Positions 7,920-15,535 of a stretch of 34,203 bases of DNA are shown here, in pieces; position 1 is the stretch's first letter; every line of letters begins with the position of its first letter. Position numbers and translations under genes: made by a program. This stretch comes from JAVZCJ01 sp964532175. Lineage in GTDB: Archaea > Thermoproteota > Nitrososphaeria_A > Caldarchaeales > JAVZCJ01. The notes beneath the pieces are model-generated. The model had not been told where the DNA came from, searched no databases, and saw only the letters and a list, made by a program, of their open reading frames with translations. The DNA lies in assembly GCA_964532175.1 (NCBI GenBank), contig CAZHGP010000010.1, positions 1-34,203 on the forward strand, read 5' to 3'.

Positions 7920-8570
7920 TCATAAAGATTCGATTAATTCAATAGTAATTTCATTAAGACTATTAAGAACTTTATTTGCTAAAGAAAAATCTTGATTTTT
8001 TGTTATAGAATTAGGAATAGCGATACATTTCATTCCAGCTCTTTTAGCAGCTAAAACACCATTTCTAGAATCTTCTATAACTAAACATTCATTAGGACTT
8101 ACTTTAAGTTTTTCAGAAGCTTTAAGAAAAATATCTGGTTCAGGCTTCCCTTTTTCAATTTCATAACCACTTATAATTACTTCAAAAAATTCTTTAATAT
8201 TAAATTTATTTAAAATATATTCTATGTATTCTTTTTCTGAAGAAGAAGCAATTGCAATTTTTTTATTATTTTTCTTAAGAATATTTAATAAATTAATTAA
8301 TCCAGGCATAAGCTTAATTTCTTCTTTATTTAATAATGAATAAAAAATCTTCCTTCTTTCTTCAATAAGTTCTTTAACACTTTCTTTTAAACAATACATT
8401 CTTTTTAATTCAATATAACATTCTTTCTCTCTTTTACCAGCAAATAAAGAAGCATCTTTTAAACTATATTTTATTCCTTTTCTTTTTAAAAGTTCTTTAT
8501 CGGTTTTAAAATGTATTGGTTCACTATCTATAATTACTCCATCAAAATCAAAAATAACAGCTTTAATAAT
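7920..8570 (-). CDS. HAD-superfamily phosphatase (beta-phosphoglucomutase-like), ATT start
   Basis: A 216-aa subfamily IA HAD hydrolase. The nucleophile motif 'KAVIFDFDGVIIDSEP' (Asp at 8 and 10), the helical cap, motif II 'IAIASSSEKEY', motif III Lys in 'EKGKPEPDIFLKA' and motif IV 'CLVIEDSRNGVLAAKRAGM' are all present. The family N-terminus is reached only if translation begins at ATT (8570-8568). The frame then closes at a TGA at 8579-8577 with no ATG, GTG or TTG between. An SD GGTGA (8581-8577) ends 6 nt before this ATT. Starting at the first ATG (8399) would remove the nucleophile and the cap. The substrate may be a sugar phosphate or a related compound. It has a promoter-like repeat just upstream (8581-8618). 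Confidence 0.85.
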   Translation of the reverse strand: MIKAVIFDFDGVIIDSEPIHFKTDKELLKRKGIKYSLKDASLFAGKREKECYIELKRMYCLKESVKELIEERRKIFYSLLNKEEIKLMPGLINLLNILKKNNKKIAIASSSEKEYIEYILNKFNIKEFFEVIISGYEIEKGKPEPDIFLKASEKLKVSPNECLVIEDSRNGVLAAKRAGMKCIAIPNSITKNQDFSLANKVLNSLNEITIELIESL

Positions 8571-8580
8571 AGCTGTTCAC

Positions 8581-8618
8581 CTTCAAAAAATTTTAAAAAA
8601 GTGAATTATAAGTTTTTA
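8581..8618. repeat. Direct repeat, copy A (promoter-like)
   Basis: This 38-nt element is 'CTTCAAAAAATTTTAAA', 4 nt, 'TGAATTATAAGTTTTTA'. Both identical blocks (17 nt each) recur at 9385-9420 with 2 nt between them. Weaker similarity (ATAGC) extends to the left. The central TTATAA works as a TATA box on both strands: here it would serve the leftward HAD gene, about 35 nt away. Confidence 0.75.
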
Positions 8619-8767
8619 AAAAATACTTCTATGTACAATAAGAAAAATACAATATGCTCCATCTTAATCATAAAATATTCTTATTTTTTAGAGGGGTTAT
8701 AACTACTGAATGATATTTAATTTTTTAAATTCTAAACTTATTTAAATTTCACTTTTTATTATTAAAA

Positions 8768-8779
8768 GCTTAAATATGG
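8768..8779 (+). promoter_or_regulatory. Putative TATA box of the RelB/RelE module
   Basis: GCTTAAATATGG is centred about 27 nt before the antitoxin ATG (8801), the spacing of a leaderless transcript. Confidence 0.45.
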
Positions 8780-8800
8780 TCAATTATCTATTTTAATAAA

Positions 8801-9010
8801 ATGAGTGAAGTTACTTTAAGCATGATATATGAAGAAGTAAGAAAATTGAATAAAAGGATAGATTTTCTTGAAGAATTAGTAGAAGAGATAATAATAAAGG
8901 AATTACCAAAAGTAAAACTAAGTAAGAAAGAAATTGAAGAGATTAAAAATTCGATTGAACAGATGAAAAAAGGAGACTATGTTACATTAGAGGAATTAAT
9001 GAATGCTTGA
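8801..9010 (+). CDS. RelB-type antitoxin
   Basis: A 69-aa, highly charged helical protein. The N-terminal part ('LSMIYEEVRKLNKRIDFLEE') is a heptad-like coiled helix. The C-terminus 'MKKGDYVTLEELMNA' is the short motif common at the end of archaeal RelB/Phd-like antitoxins. The stop overlaps the ATG of the RelE frame (ATGCTTGA, 9003-9010). The antitoxin frame is intact although the toxin is not. Confidence 0.75.
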   Translation: MSEVTLSMIYEEVRKLNKRIDFLEELVEEIIIKELPKVKLSKKEIEEIKNSIEQMKKGDYVTLEELMNA

Positions 9011-9277
9011 ATTTAAAATTTTCGCTCATAAAAGAGTACTAAGTTTCTTCAAAATTTAAAAGATGAAAAATTAAAAAATAAATTTAAAGAGATTATCCTG
9101 GAACTTGAAAATTATCCTATTGCCTTAAGAAGGCTTGATGTTGAAAAACTTGAGGGTTTAGAAAAGGGTTATAGAATTCGTATAGGAGAATATAGAATCA
9201 TTTTTGTAGTTAATAAAAAAGATAAGAAAATTTTTGTTACTCATATTGGAAAAAGAGAATCGATCTATGAAAAATGA
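9003..9277 (+). pseudogene. relE: RelE/ParE toxin with a -1 frameshift
   Basis: The first 13 codons ('MLEFKIFAHKRVL') and a second frame ('FLQNLKDEKLKNKFKEIILE', 'LENYPIALRRLDVEKLEG', 'GYRIRIGEYRIIFVVNKKDK', 'KIFVTHIGKRESIYEK') join into a normal RelE/ParE mRNA interferase of about 91 aa. One base is missing near 9041-9044; in the first frame a TAA follows at 9057-9059. The region 9003-9277 is 275 nt, one short of a multiple of three. The strongly conserved 'YRIRIGEYRIIF' core is unchanged, so the loss looks recent. Sequencing error is the alternative. Confidence 0.8.
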
Positions 9278-9384
9278 TTAAAAAATTTAATAATATATTA
9301 TGAAATGGTATTCTTTCATTTTTTGCATATATTTATAAGAATTTCTTATTAATTATTAAAATATTGCTTTAAAATAGCCATTAA

Positions 9385-9420
9385 CTTCAAAAAATTTTAA
9401 ACATGAATTATAAGTTTTTA
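9385..9420. repeat. Direct repeat, copy B (aldolase promoter)
   Basis: This is the second copy of the element at 8581-8618: two 17-nt blocks identical to copy A. Its ATTATAAG is a good TATA box for the aldolase, about 45 nt upstream of the ATG at 9456. The pair brackets the RelB/RelE module. Confidence 0.75.
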
Positions 9421-9443
9421 TTTAAGAAAAATATTATAAAAAT

Positions 9444-9450
9444 GGTGATT
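9444..9450 (+). promoter_or_regulatory. SD of the HpcH/HpaI aldolase
   Basis: GGTGATT lies 5 nt before the ATG at 9456. It is embedded in a mini frame ATG-GTG-ATT-TAA (9442-9453). Confidence 0.6.
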
Positions 9451-9455
9451 TAATA

Positions 9456-10220
9456 ATGATAAAGAATAGAGTTAAGGAAATGCTCAAAAAAGGGGAAGTA
9501 ACTTATGGCGCATGGGTGGGAATAGGTCATCCAGACATAGCTGAAATACTATCTACTTTAGGACTTGATTGGCTTGTTTTTGATACAGAGCATGCACCAT
9601 TATATTTTGAAACTGTTCAAAAAATGATGCAAGCAATTAGAGATCCAAATTTAACTCCTATTACACGTGTTGCATGGAATGATCCAGTTTTAATAAAACT
9701 TGCATTAGATATTGGTTCTTTTGGTATAATAGTTCCTTGGGTAAATAATAAAGAAGAAGCTATTAAAGCTGTAAAAGCAAAACTATATCCTCCAAAAGGT
9801 ATAAGAGGAGTAGGACCAAGAAGAGCTGCAATGTACGGAGCAGACTTTCAAGAATATGTTAAAATTGCTGATGAAGAAATATTATTGCTTGTTCAAATAG
9901 AAACACAAGAAGCAGTAAAGAATATTGATGATATACTTTCTGTAGATGGTGTAGATGCTTTCTTTATTGGTCCTTTAGATTTATCTGCTTCTTTAGGTTA
10001 TATAGGAAATTGGAGAAATCCTAAAGTTCTTGAAACTATAGATAAAATTCTTGATGCAGGAAAAAGGTGTGGAGTACCAGGGGGAATATATGCAATGGAT
10101 ATAGAACATGCAAAAGAATGTACTAAAAAAGGATTTAAATTTGTAGCATTAGGAAGTGATTATAAATTCCTTAAAACAGGATGTTTATCTGCTTTAGAAG
10201 CTGTTAAGAAGATTTTATAA
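9456..10220 (+). CDS. HpcH/HpaI family aldolase (2-keto-3-deoxy-acid aldolase type)
   Basis: A 254-aa class II, metal-dependent aldolase of the HpcH/HpaI-citrate lyase superfamily. It probably splits or forms a 2-keto-3-deoxy acid to give pyruvate. Visible motifs are 'WLVFDTEHAPLYFETVQ' (His base), 'TPITRVAWNDPVLIKLALD' (Arg binding pyruvate), 'SFGIIVPWVNNKEEA', 'LLVQIETQEAVKNID' (metal Glu) and 'AFFIGPLDLSASLG' (metal Asp). The 'KLYPPKGIRGVGPRRA' block is typical of the 2-dehydro-3-deoxyglucarate/4-hydroxy-2-oxo-acid aldolase group. The exact substrate is not readable. It has its own promoter and SD and is probably monocistronic. Confidence 0.9.
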   Translation: MIKNRVKEMLKKGEVTYGAWVGIGHPDIAEILSTLGLDWLVFDTEHAPLYFETVQKMMQAIRDPNLTPITRVAWNDPVLIKLALDIGSFGIIVPWVNNKEEAIKAVKAKLYPPKGIRGVGPRRAAMYGADFQEYVKIADEEILLLVQIETQEAVKNIDDILSVDGVDAFFIGPLDLSASLGYIGNWRNPKVLETIDKILDAGKRCGVPGGIYAMDIEHAKECTKKGFKFVALGSDYKFLKTGCLSALEAVKKIL

Positions 10221-10306
10221 GAAGCTTATTAAAAAACTTCTAATATATTTTTAGTTTTCTTCTCTTAATTTTTATAAAAAATTTAAAGGAAAAATTAGTA
10301 GTAGTA

Positions 10307-10636
10307 TCATAATCTTAAATATTTTTTTACAATAATAAATGATACGAAGCTTGCTAAAATACTTATAAATAATACGTAGTATAAACTATAAAATGAATGA
10401 TTTGAAATAGATAAAATTCCAATTTCCTTAGTTTCTTCTAAAGATGAAGTAAAAATAGTTATATTTTCAACTTCTTTTATAATTTTTGGAGGTAAAGGTG
10501 TTGTTTGAATAGCTTCTCTTGAAATACCTAAATAAGCTTGTTTTTCAGAAATCATAATTAATGGAAAAGCTACTATTAAAAAGCCTATAATTATTCCACT
10601 TATAATCGAACTAAATATTTTTCTTTTTATACTCAT
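10307..10636 (-). CDS. Small membrane protein, two TM segments, unknown function
   Basis: 109 aa with a hydrophobic segment near the N-terminus (about 11-28, 'IISGIIIGFLIVAFPLIMI'), an exposed loop of about 50 residues rich in Thr, Pro and Glu, and a second hydrophobic segment near the C-terminus (about 84-102). The basic ends suggest both termini are cytoplasmic and the loop outside. I recognise no family. It follows the membrane-anchored winged-helix gene by 57 nt on the same strand and may act with it, for example as a sensor partner. This is inference from position only. Confidence 0.6.
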   Translation of the reverse strand: MSIKRKIFSSIISGIIIGFLIVAFPLIMISEKQAYLGISREAIQTTPLPPKIIKEVENITIFTSSLEETKEIGILSISNHSFYSLYYVLFISILASFVSFIIVKKYLRL

Positions 10637-10693
10637 TTAATCACTTATATTATAATAAAACTTGTTAATATATCCATTTTTTAGAACACCAAT

Positions 10694-11137
10694 TTAAATT
10701 GGAGTTTCTTTTAGAAGCCTAAATGTTTCATACCATAAAATTATACATGCTAAAAAACCAAACATAAGAGCCATTATATTATGAGGAGAGAAATTTTGTT
10801 GATAAATAATTACATAAGATAATAGCATTGTTGTAAATAAAACAGCATAAAAAATATATCTTGGAAAAATTAATCTACCAATTCTAATAAATTCTTTAAA
10901 AATTCCAATTTTTACTTCTTCTATAGGAATATATTCTCCTCTCTCATTTCTTTTAACCAATCCCAAATCTATAAGTTTCTCAAGATGGTGAGAAACAATG
11001 CTTGGACTACTAAAACCTAATTCTCTTTGTATATGTCTAACACCAATAGGAGAACCATGTTTTAATAAATACCAATATACAAGTAATGTTTTTCCTCTTA
11101 ATTTAGCTTCCAGATGAGTCTTATTACTTTTAGACAT
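10694..11137 (-). CDS. Membrane-anchored winged-helix (ArsR-like) regulator
   Basis: About 147 aa. The N-terminal half is a winged helix: 'LRGKTLLVYWYLLKHGS' leads to 'IGVRHIQRELGFSSPSIVSH', then 'HLEKLIDLGLVKRNERGEYI'. The C-terminal half has two hydrophobic helices ('YIFYAVLFTTMLLSYVIIY' and 'NIMALMFGFLACIILWYE'), so the DNA-binding domain would be tethered to the inner face of the membrane. I chose the ATG at 11137, preceded by GAGTTGAT. A TTG at 11155 would add six residues and overlap the end of tyrA by 8 nt. It sits at the end of the aspartate-shikimate operon and may regulate that operon or the small membrane protein downstream. Archaeal one-component membrane regulators of this design exist; the ligand is unknown. 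Confidence 0.75.
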   Translation of the reverse strand: MSKSNKTHLEAKLRGKTLLVYWYLLKHGSPIGVRHIQRELGFSSPSIVSHHLEKLIDLGLVKRNERGEYIPIEEVKIGIFKEFIRIGRLIFPRYIFYAVLFTTMLLSYVIIYQQNFSPHNIMALMFGFLACIILWYETFRLLKETPI

Positions 11138-11147
11138 ATTATCAACT

Positions 11148-11960
11148 CTAAGCAATTACTTTTCTTAATTCATTAAATAAATTTATAAAAAATTCCTTAT
11201 CTTTATTATTTATTATATTTTTTAAGAAATTAGCTTTTTCTATAAAATTATTAATTATTTCAATATTGTATTTATTATAAATTTGAATATCTGCATAAGC
11301 ATTAGAACTTTCATTTAAAATTTTTCTTAATAAATTATATTGCTTTAAAAATGATGGACCAGCATATTTTATAATATTTTCAATATTAATATCTTTAAGA
11401 GTTAATCCTAAAGATAAATTAATAAAATGAATTAAGGATAAAATTATAGCCATGACTTTATCATGTTCTTCAATATTTAAATTCATGAATGATGCTTCTG
11501 GAAAAATTTTTTTAGCAATACTTATTTCTTTTTCTAAATTATTTATTGGAATAATAATTATATTCATTTTTTTAAATTTTCTCTTTCTAGGACCAAAAAG
11601 AGGATGTAATGATATACATGTTATATCTTTTCTAGGAAAATTTTTAAGATAATTATAAAAAGGGGATTTAATAGATGCTATTTCAATTAATATACAATCT
11701 TTTTTTAAGTATTCTTCAATTTCTTTTAAAACTTCTATCATTTTACTTATTGGAATTGAAAGAAAAACAATATCAGCATTTTTTACTAAGCTTGAATTAT
11801 TTTCAAAAAATTTAATTTTATTTTTCTTAGCTATTTCCTTAGCTTTAATTATATTTTTATCAGAAATTAAAATTTCATATTTATCTTTTTTATTTTTAAA
11901 GTATTTTATTAGCCATTGTCCCATCCTACCTGCTCCGCCAATTATAGCTATTTTAAACAA
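11148..11960 (-). CDS. tyrA: Prephenate dehydrogenase
   Basis: It oxidises prephenate to 4-hydroxyphenylpyruvate, the tyrosine branch point. The Rossmann NAD(P) site 'IAIIGGAGRMGQWLIKYF' is followed by 'ADIVFLSIPISKMIEVLKEI', 'LIEIASIKSPF', the substrate motif 'ISLHPLFGPRKRKF', and the helical dimer domain with 'MAIILSLIHFINLSLGLTL'. It has 270 aa with no ACT domain, so feedback by tyrosine is not evident from domains. It follows chorismate mutase by 6 nt. An arogenate dehydrogenase activity cannot be excluded. Confidence 0.9.
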   Translation of the reverse strand: MFKIAIIGGAGRMGQWLIKYFKNKKDKYEILISDKNIIKAKEIAKKNKIKFFENNSSLVKNADIVFLSIPISKMIEVLKEIEEYLKKDCILIEIASIKSPFYNYLKNFPRKDITCISLHPLFGPRKRKFKKMNIIIIPINNLEKEISIAKKIFPEASFMNLNIEEHDKVMAIILSLIHFINLSLGLTLKDINIENIIKYAGPSFLKQYNLLRKILNESSNAYADIQIYNKYNIEIINNFIEKANFLKNIINNKDKEFFINLFNELRKVIA

Positions 11961-11966
11961 TATGAA

Positions 11967-12266
11967 TTACCTTCTTTTAGAAATAGAGAAGATTTTTTCT
12001 TGTTCTTTAATCGATTCTAATATAAGTAAATTTAAAATTTTTAAGCAAAAATTTTTTCTTAATCCATACTTTTTACAATATTCTAATACTTCCATTTTTA
12101 ATTTTTCTTCAATATCTTTATTTCTAATTTTTAATCCAATTTTCTTTTTTAATAATCCTATTTTATAACATAATTTTTGTCTTTTATAAATTAATTTAAA
12201 AATTTGCATAGTAATTTTATTTACTTCTTTTCTTAATTTAATTAATTCTTTTTCATTATTTTTCAT
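11967..12266 (-). CDS. aroQ: Chorismate mutase, AroQ type
   Basis: Converts chorismate to prephenate. It is an all-helical, stand-alone 99-aa protein: 'LRKEVNKITMQIFKLIYKRQ' is the long first helix with its Arg, followed by 'CYKIGLLKKKIGLKIRNKDI' carrying the active-site Lys and the loop to the second helix. The sequence is very Lys/Ile-rich, in keeping with the genome. There is a 1-nt gap to aroC and a 6-nt gap to tyrA, so translation is coupled. No prephenate dehydratase is in the window, so the phenylalanine branch must be completed elsewhere. Confidence 0.85.
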   Translation of the reverse strand: MKNNEKELIKLRKEVNKITMQIFKLIYKRQKLCYKIGLLKKKIGLKIRNKDIEEKLKMEVLEYCKKYGLRKNFCLKILNLLILESIKEQEKIFSISKRR

Positions 12267-12267
12267 T

Positions 12268-13374
12268 TTATTTCTCCTTTTTAATTACTGGAGGAATTAA
12301 ATTATATCTTATTGCATGATCAGCTAAAACACATGCAACAATATTTTCAACAATTGGCACAGCTCTTGGAACTATGCAAGGATCATGCATACCTTTTATT
12401 GAAATAATCGTTTCTTTAAAATTTGATAAATCTATTGTTTTTTGAGGTTTAGAAATTGATGGAGTAGGCTTAATAGCTATTCTAAAAATTATAGGCATTC
12501 CATTCGATATTCCTCCAAGTATTCCTCCTGAATTATTTTTTTCAGTTAAAATTTTTCCATTTTTAATAATAAATGCATCATTACTTTCTGAGCCAAGCAT
12601 TTTAGAAACATTAAATCCAGCTCCAAATTCTATTCCTTTTACTGCAGGTATTGAAAAAATTGCTTTACTAATATCGGATTCTAAAGAAGAAAAAACTGGT
12701 TCACCTAATCCTACAGGAACATTTTTTATTAAACATTCTATTATTCCTCCTATACTATCTCCATTTTTCATTATAGAAATAATCTTTTCTTTCATTTTAT
12801 TTGCAGCATCATAATCAGGACATCTAACATCATTACTATAAGTAAGTTCTTCCAATTTTTCTGTGTATTCTATTTTAGCTTTTATTCCTCCTATTTCAAT
12901 TACATATGCATAAATTTTTATTCCAAGTGTTTCATTCAATAATTTTTTAGCTATTGCACCAGCCATTATAAAAGAAGCAGTTATTCTTCCTGAAAATCTT
13001 CCTCCTCCACGCCAATCATTAAAGCCTCCATATTTAATATAAGCAGTATAATCTGCATGTCCAGGCCTAGGTTTATTTCTATATTCTTCATAAAGCTTAG
13101 AATCAAAATATTTATTCCATATAATCATACAAATAGGTGCACCTGTAGTAAATCCATTAAAAACTCCTGAAAGAATTTCAACTTTATCTTCTTCTTTTCT
13201 ACTAGAATATATTTCAGAAATGCCTGGCTTTCTTTTATCCAATTCTTTTTGAATATCTTGTTCAGAAATTCTTAAACCTGCTGGACATCCTTCAACTATT
13301 GTTCCTATACATTTTCCATGACTTTCACCAAAACTAATAACAATAAATCTTTCTCCAAGAATATTTCCAGTCAT
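12268..13374 (-). CDS. aroC: Chorismate synthase
   Basis: This FMN-dependent lyase makes chorismate from EPSP, the last common step. At 368 aa it has the family blocks: 'VISFGESHGKCIGTIVEGCP' with 'AGL' after it, 'NKPRPGHADYTAYIKYG', 'WRGGGRFSGRITASFIMAGA', 'NSGGILGGISNGMPIIFR' and 'MHDPCIVPRAVPIVENI'. It overlaps aroA by 4 nt (ATGA). Confidence 0.97.
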   Translation of the reverse strand: MTGNILGERFIVISFGESHGKCIGTIVEGCPAGLRISEQDIQKELDKRKPGISEIYSSRKEEDKVEILSGVFNGFTTGAPICMIIWNKYFDSKLYEEYRNKPRPGHADYTAYIKYGGFNDWRGGGRFSGRITASFIMAGAIAKKLLNETLGIKIYAYVIEIGGIKAKIEYTEKLEELTYSNDVRCPDYDAANKMKEKIISIMKNGDSIGGIIECLIKNVPVGLGEPVFSSLESDISKAIFSIPAVKGIEFGAGFNVSKMLGSESNDAFIIKNGKILTEKNNSGGILGGISNGMPIIFRIAIKPTPSISKPQKTIDLSNFKETIISIKGMHDPCIVPRAVPIVENIVACVLADHAIRYNLIPPVIKKEK

Positions 13375-14669
13375 TTTAAAACCTCCATTCTTACTGAAAT
13401 ATTTTTTAAATCATTAATAAAGTTTGGGTAAGAAATAGATGCAGTTTCTAATCCTGAAACTCTACATCCTTCTTCAGAAATTAATCCTATTAAACTTAAA
13501 GCCATAAATATTCTATGATCTCCATGAGAATCAAGTTTAGCTTTTTTAATTTTTTTAATAGGTTTAATAATTAATCCATCTTCAAGTTCAATAACTTTAG
13601 CACCTATTTTTCTTAATTCTTTAGAAAGAATAGATATTCTATCTGTTTCTTTATATCTTGCATGTTTTACTCCAATTATTTTTATAGGATTTTCAGCTTT
13701 TAAAGCAATTATAGAAATTATTGGAGTTAAATCAGGAGAATTCATTAAATTAAATGTTCCTCCTAAAATTTTTTTAGGAGATTGAATTGAAATTTCTTTT
13801 TTTTCTTTATTAATTTCTATTTCTACACCCATTTTAGATAAAATATTTATTATTGCAGAATCTGCTTGTGGAATATTCATATCTAAATTTTTAATTTTAA
13901 TACTTCCATTAGAAAGTATTGCAGAAGCAATTAAAAAAGATGCTGAACTAAAATCTCCTGGAATTTTAAAATCTATTGGAGAAAATGATTGTTTTGGAGG
14001 AATAATGAATTTTCTATAATTATTATAAATATTTAATTTAACATTAGATAATCTTAGCATATAAATAGTCGAATCAATATATGGTTTAGAAACAATTTTT
14101 CCAATAATATTTATTATTGTTTTCTTTTTTGCTTTAGGAGTAGCTATTAATAAAGCTGAAATAAATTGTGAAGAAATATCTCCTCTAATATTTGTTTCTC
14201 CACCTTTTAATGTTCCACCTTTAACAATTATAGGAGGTAAATCATTTTCTCTTGTAGACCAACATTCAACACCTAATTTTCTTAAAGATTTTAAAAGTGG
14301 ACCCATTGGCCTTTTACGTATACTTGAATCTCCTGTTAAAACAATATGCCCTCCAGATGCTAAAGAAGATACAGCAGTCATTATTCTAAGAGTTGTTCCA
14401 GAATTAGCTACATCTATAATATTTTCAGGTGTTTTTAAAAAATCGCTTCCATTAATTTTCATTTCTTCTTTATTGATTTTTATTTCTATACCAAAAGATT
14501 TACAAGCTTCTATAGTAGCAAGAGTATCAAGAGAAATAAGAGGTTTTTTAATTTTCGAAATTCCATTTGCTAAACTTGAAATGATTATTGCTCTATGCGT
14601 AAAACTTTTACTTGGAGGAGCTTCAATTTCCCCTTTAACTTTACTTGGATAAACAATTATGTCTGTCAT
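13371..14669 (-). CDS. aroA: EPSP synthase (3-phosphoshikimate 1-carboxyvinyltransferase)
   Basis: Transfers the enolpyruvyl group of PEP to shikimate 3-phosphate. The 432-aa two-domain inside-out barrel has 'EAPPSKSFTHRAIIISSLA', 'NSGTTLRIM', 'GDSSIRKRPMGPLLKSLRKL', 'ISSQFISALLIA', 'IPGDFSSASFLIASAIL', 'SPDLTPIISIIAL', 'KHARYKETDRISILSKELRK' and 'DSHGDHRIFMALSLIGL'. The substrate and PEP ligands are all in place. It shares one base with the aroK stop. Confidence 0.97.
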   Translation of the reverse strand: MTDIIVYPSKVKGEIEAPPSKSFTHRAIIISSLANGISKIKKPLISLDTLATIEACKSFGIEIKINKEEMKINGSDFLKTPENIIDVANSGTTLRIMTAVSSLASGGHIVLTGDSSIRKRPMGPLLKSLRKLGVECWSTRENDLPPIIVKGGTLKGGETNIRGDISSQFISALLIATPKAKKKTIINIIGKIVSKPYIDSTIYMLRLSNVKLNIYNNYRKFIIPPKQSFSPIDFKIPGDFSSASFLIASAILSNGSIKIKNLDMNIPQADSAIINILSKMGVEIEINKEKKEISIQSPKKILGGTFNLMNSPDLTPIISIIALKAENPIKIIGVKHARYKETDRISILSKELRKIGAKVIELEDGLIIKPIKKIKKAKLDSHGDHRIFMALSLIGLISEEGCRVSGLETASISYPNFINDLKNISVRMEVLK

Positions 14670-15535
14670 TATTCAATCACATGAGCTTTATTATTATTAA
14701 TATTGCATACAATTATTTTTCCAGGAAGCTTATTCCATGCAGAAATAATTTTATTAACATTTTCTTCTTCACATATTGCTGAAATTGCTGGACCAGTTCC
14801 AGATAAACCAGAAGCTAACGCACCACATTCAAGAGCATCAATAATTGGCTTAACATTAAATCCTAATGCAGCAGCACATGCTAAGCCATTTATTGTTAAT
14901 GCTTCCCAATATTTATTGCTTAATGCTATTTCATAAGCTTCATAAACTATTTTTGAAATCGATTTTATTCTTTTTCTATCTATTTGAGATGTATAAAATT
15001 TTTCATTTGGAATATATAAAACAATTTTTAGGTCTTCGTATATTTTATTCATTTTAATTATTTCTCTTTTATAATTATCTGTAATAACTATTCCACCAAA
15101 ATATGATGCACATGCATCATCAAATGCACCTGTAATAGATACGCCAGTTTTTATAGAAGCATCAACTCCTATATTGATTACTTCTAAATCTTTTAATTTT
15201 AATCCAAGAGCAGAAGAACATGCTAAAGCTATAGCATTTGAAGCTGCACTTGAACTTTTTAATCCTACTCCAATTGGAATGTTTGAAAAAGTTTTTACTT
15301 TTACACCATGTTTTCTAATTTCAGCTTTATTTAAAATTTCTTTTACAACTTCTTTAGCTAATGTAGTATTCTCATTAGGATAATTATCAATTTCTACAAA
15401 AATTCTTTCTTTAGGATCTTCAAATATTTCAATTTCTGCAATAGTTTTTAAATTTATACTTAAAGCAGATCCTTTACCAATTGGAATAGCATTAATTATG
15501 GATATAGCTCCATAAGTTAATGCTTTACTTTTCAT
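14669..15535 (-). CDS. aroK: Archaeal shikimate kinase (GHMP family)
   Basis: Phosphorylates shikimate with ATP. This is the archaeal GHMP-kinase type, unrelated to bacterial AroK. The phosphate loop is 'PIGVGLKSSSAASNAIALAC' (about 90-110). Further motifs are 'GAFDDACASYFGGIVITDN' and, near the C-terminus, 'LASGLSGTGPAISAI', the third GHMP motif. The N-terminal 'GAISIINAIPIGKGSALSIN' is characteristic of this family. It has 288 aa and overlaps aroE by 11 nt and aroA by one base. Confidence 0.95.
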   Translation of the reverse strand: MKSKALTYGAISIINAIPIGKGSALSINLKTIAEIEIFEDPKERIFVEIDNYPNENTTLAKEVVKEILNKAEIRKHGVKVKTFSNIPIGVGLKSSSAASNAIALACSSALGLKLKDLEVINIGVDASIKTGVSITGAFDDACASYFGGIVITDNYKREIIKMNKIYEDLKIVLYIPNEKFYTSQIDRKRIKSISKIVYEAYEIALSNKYWEALTINGLACAAALGFNVKPIIDALECGALASGLSGTGPAISAICEEENVNKIISAWNKLPGKIIVCNINNNKAHVIE

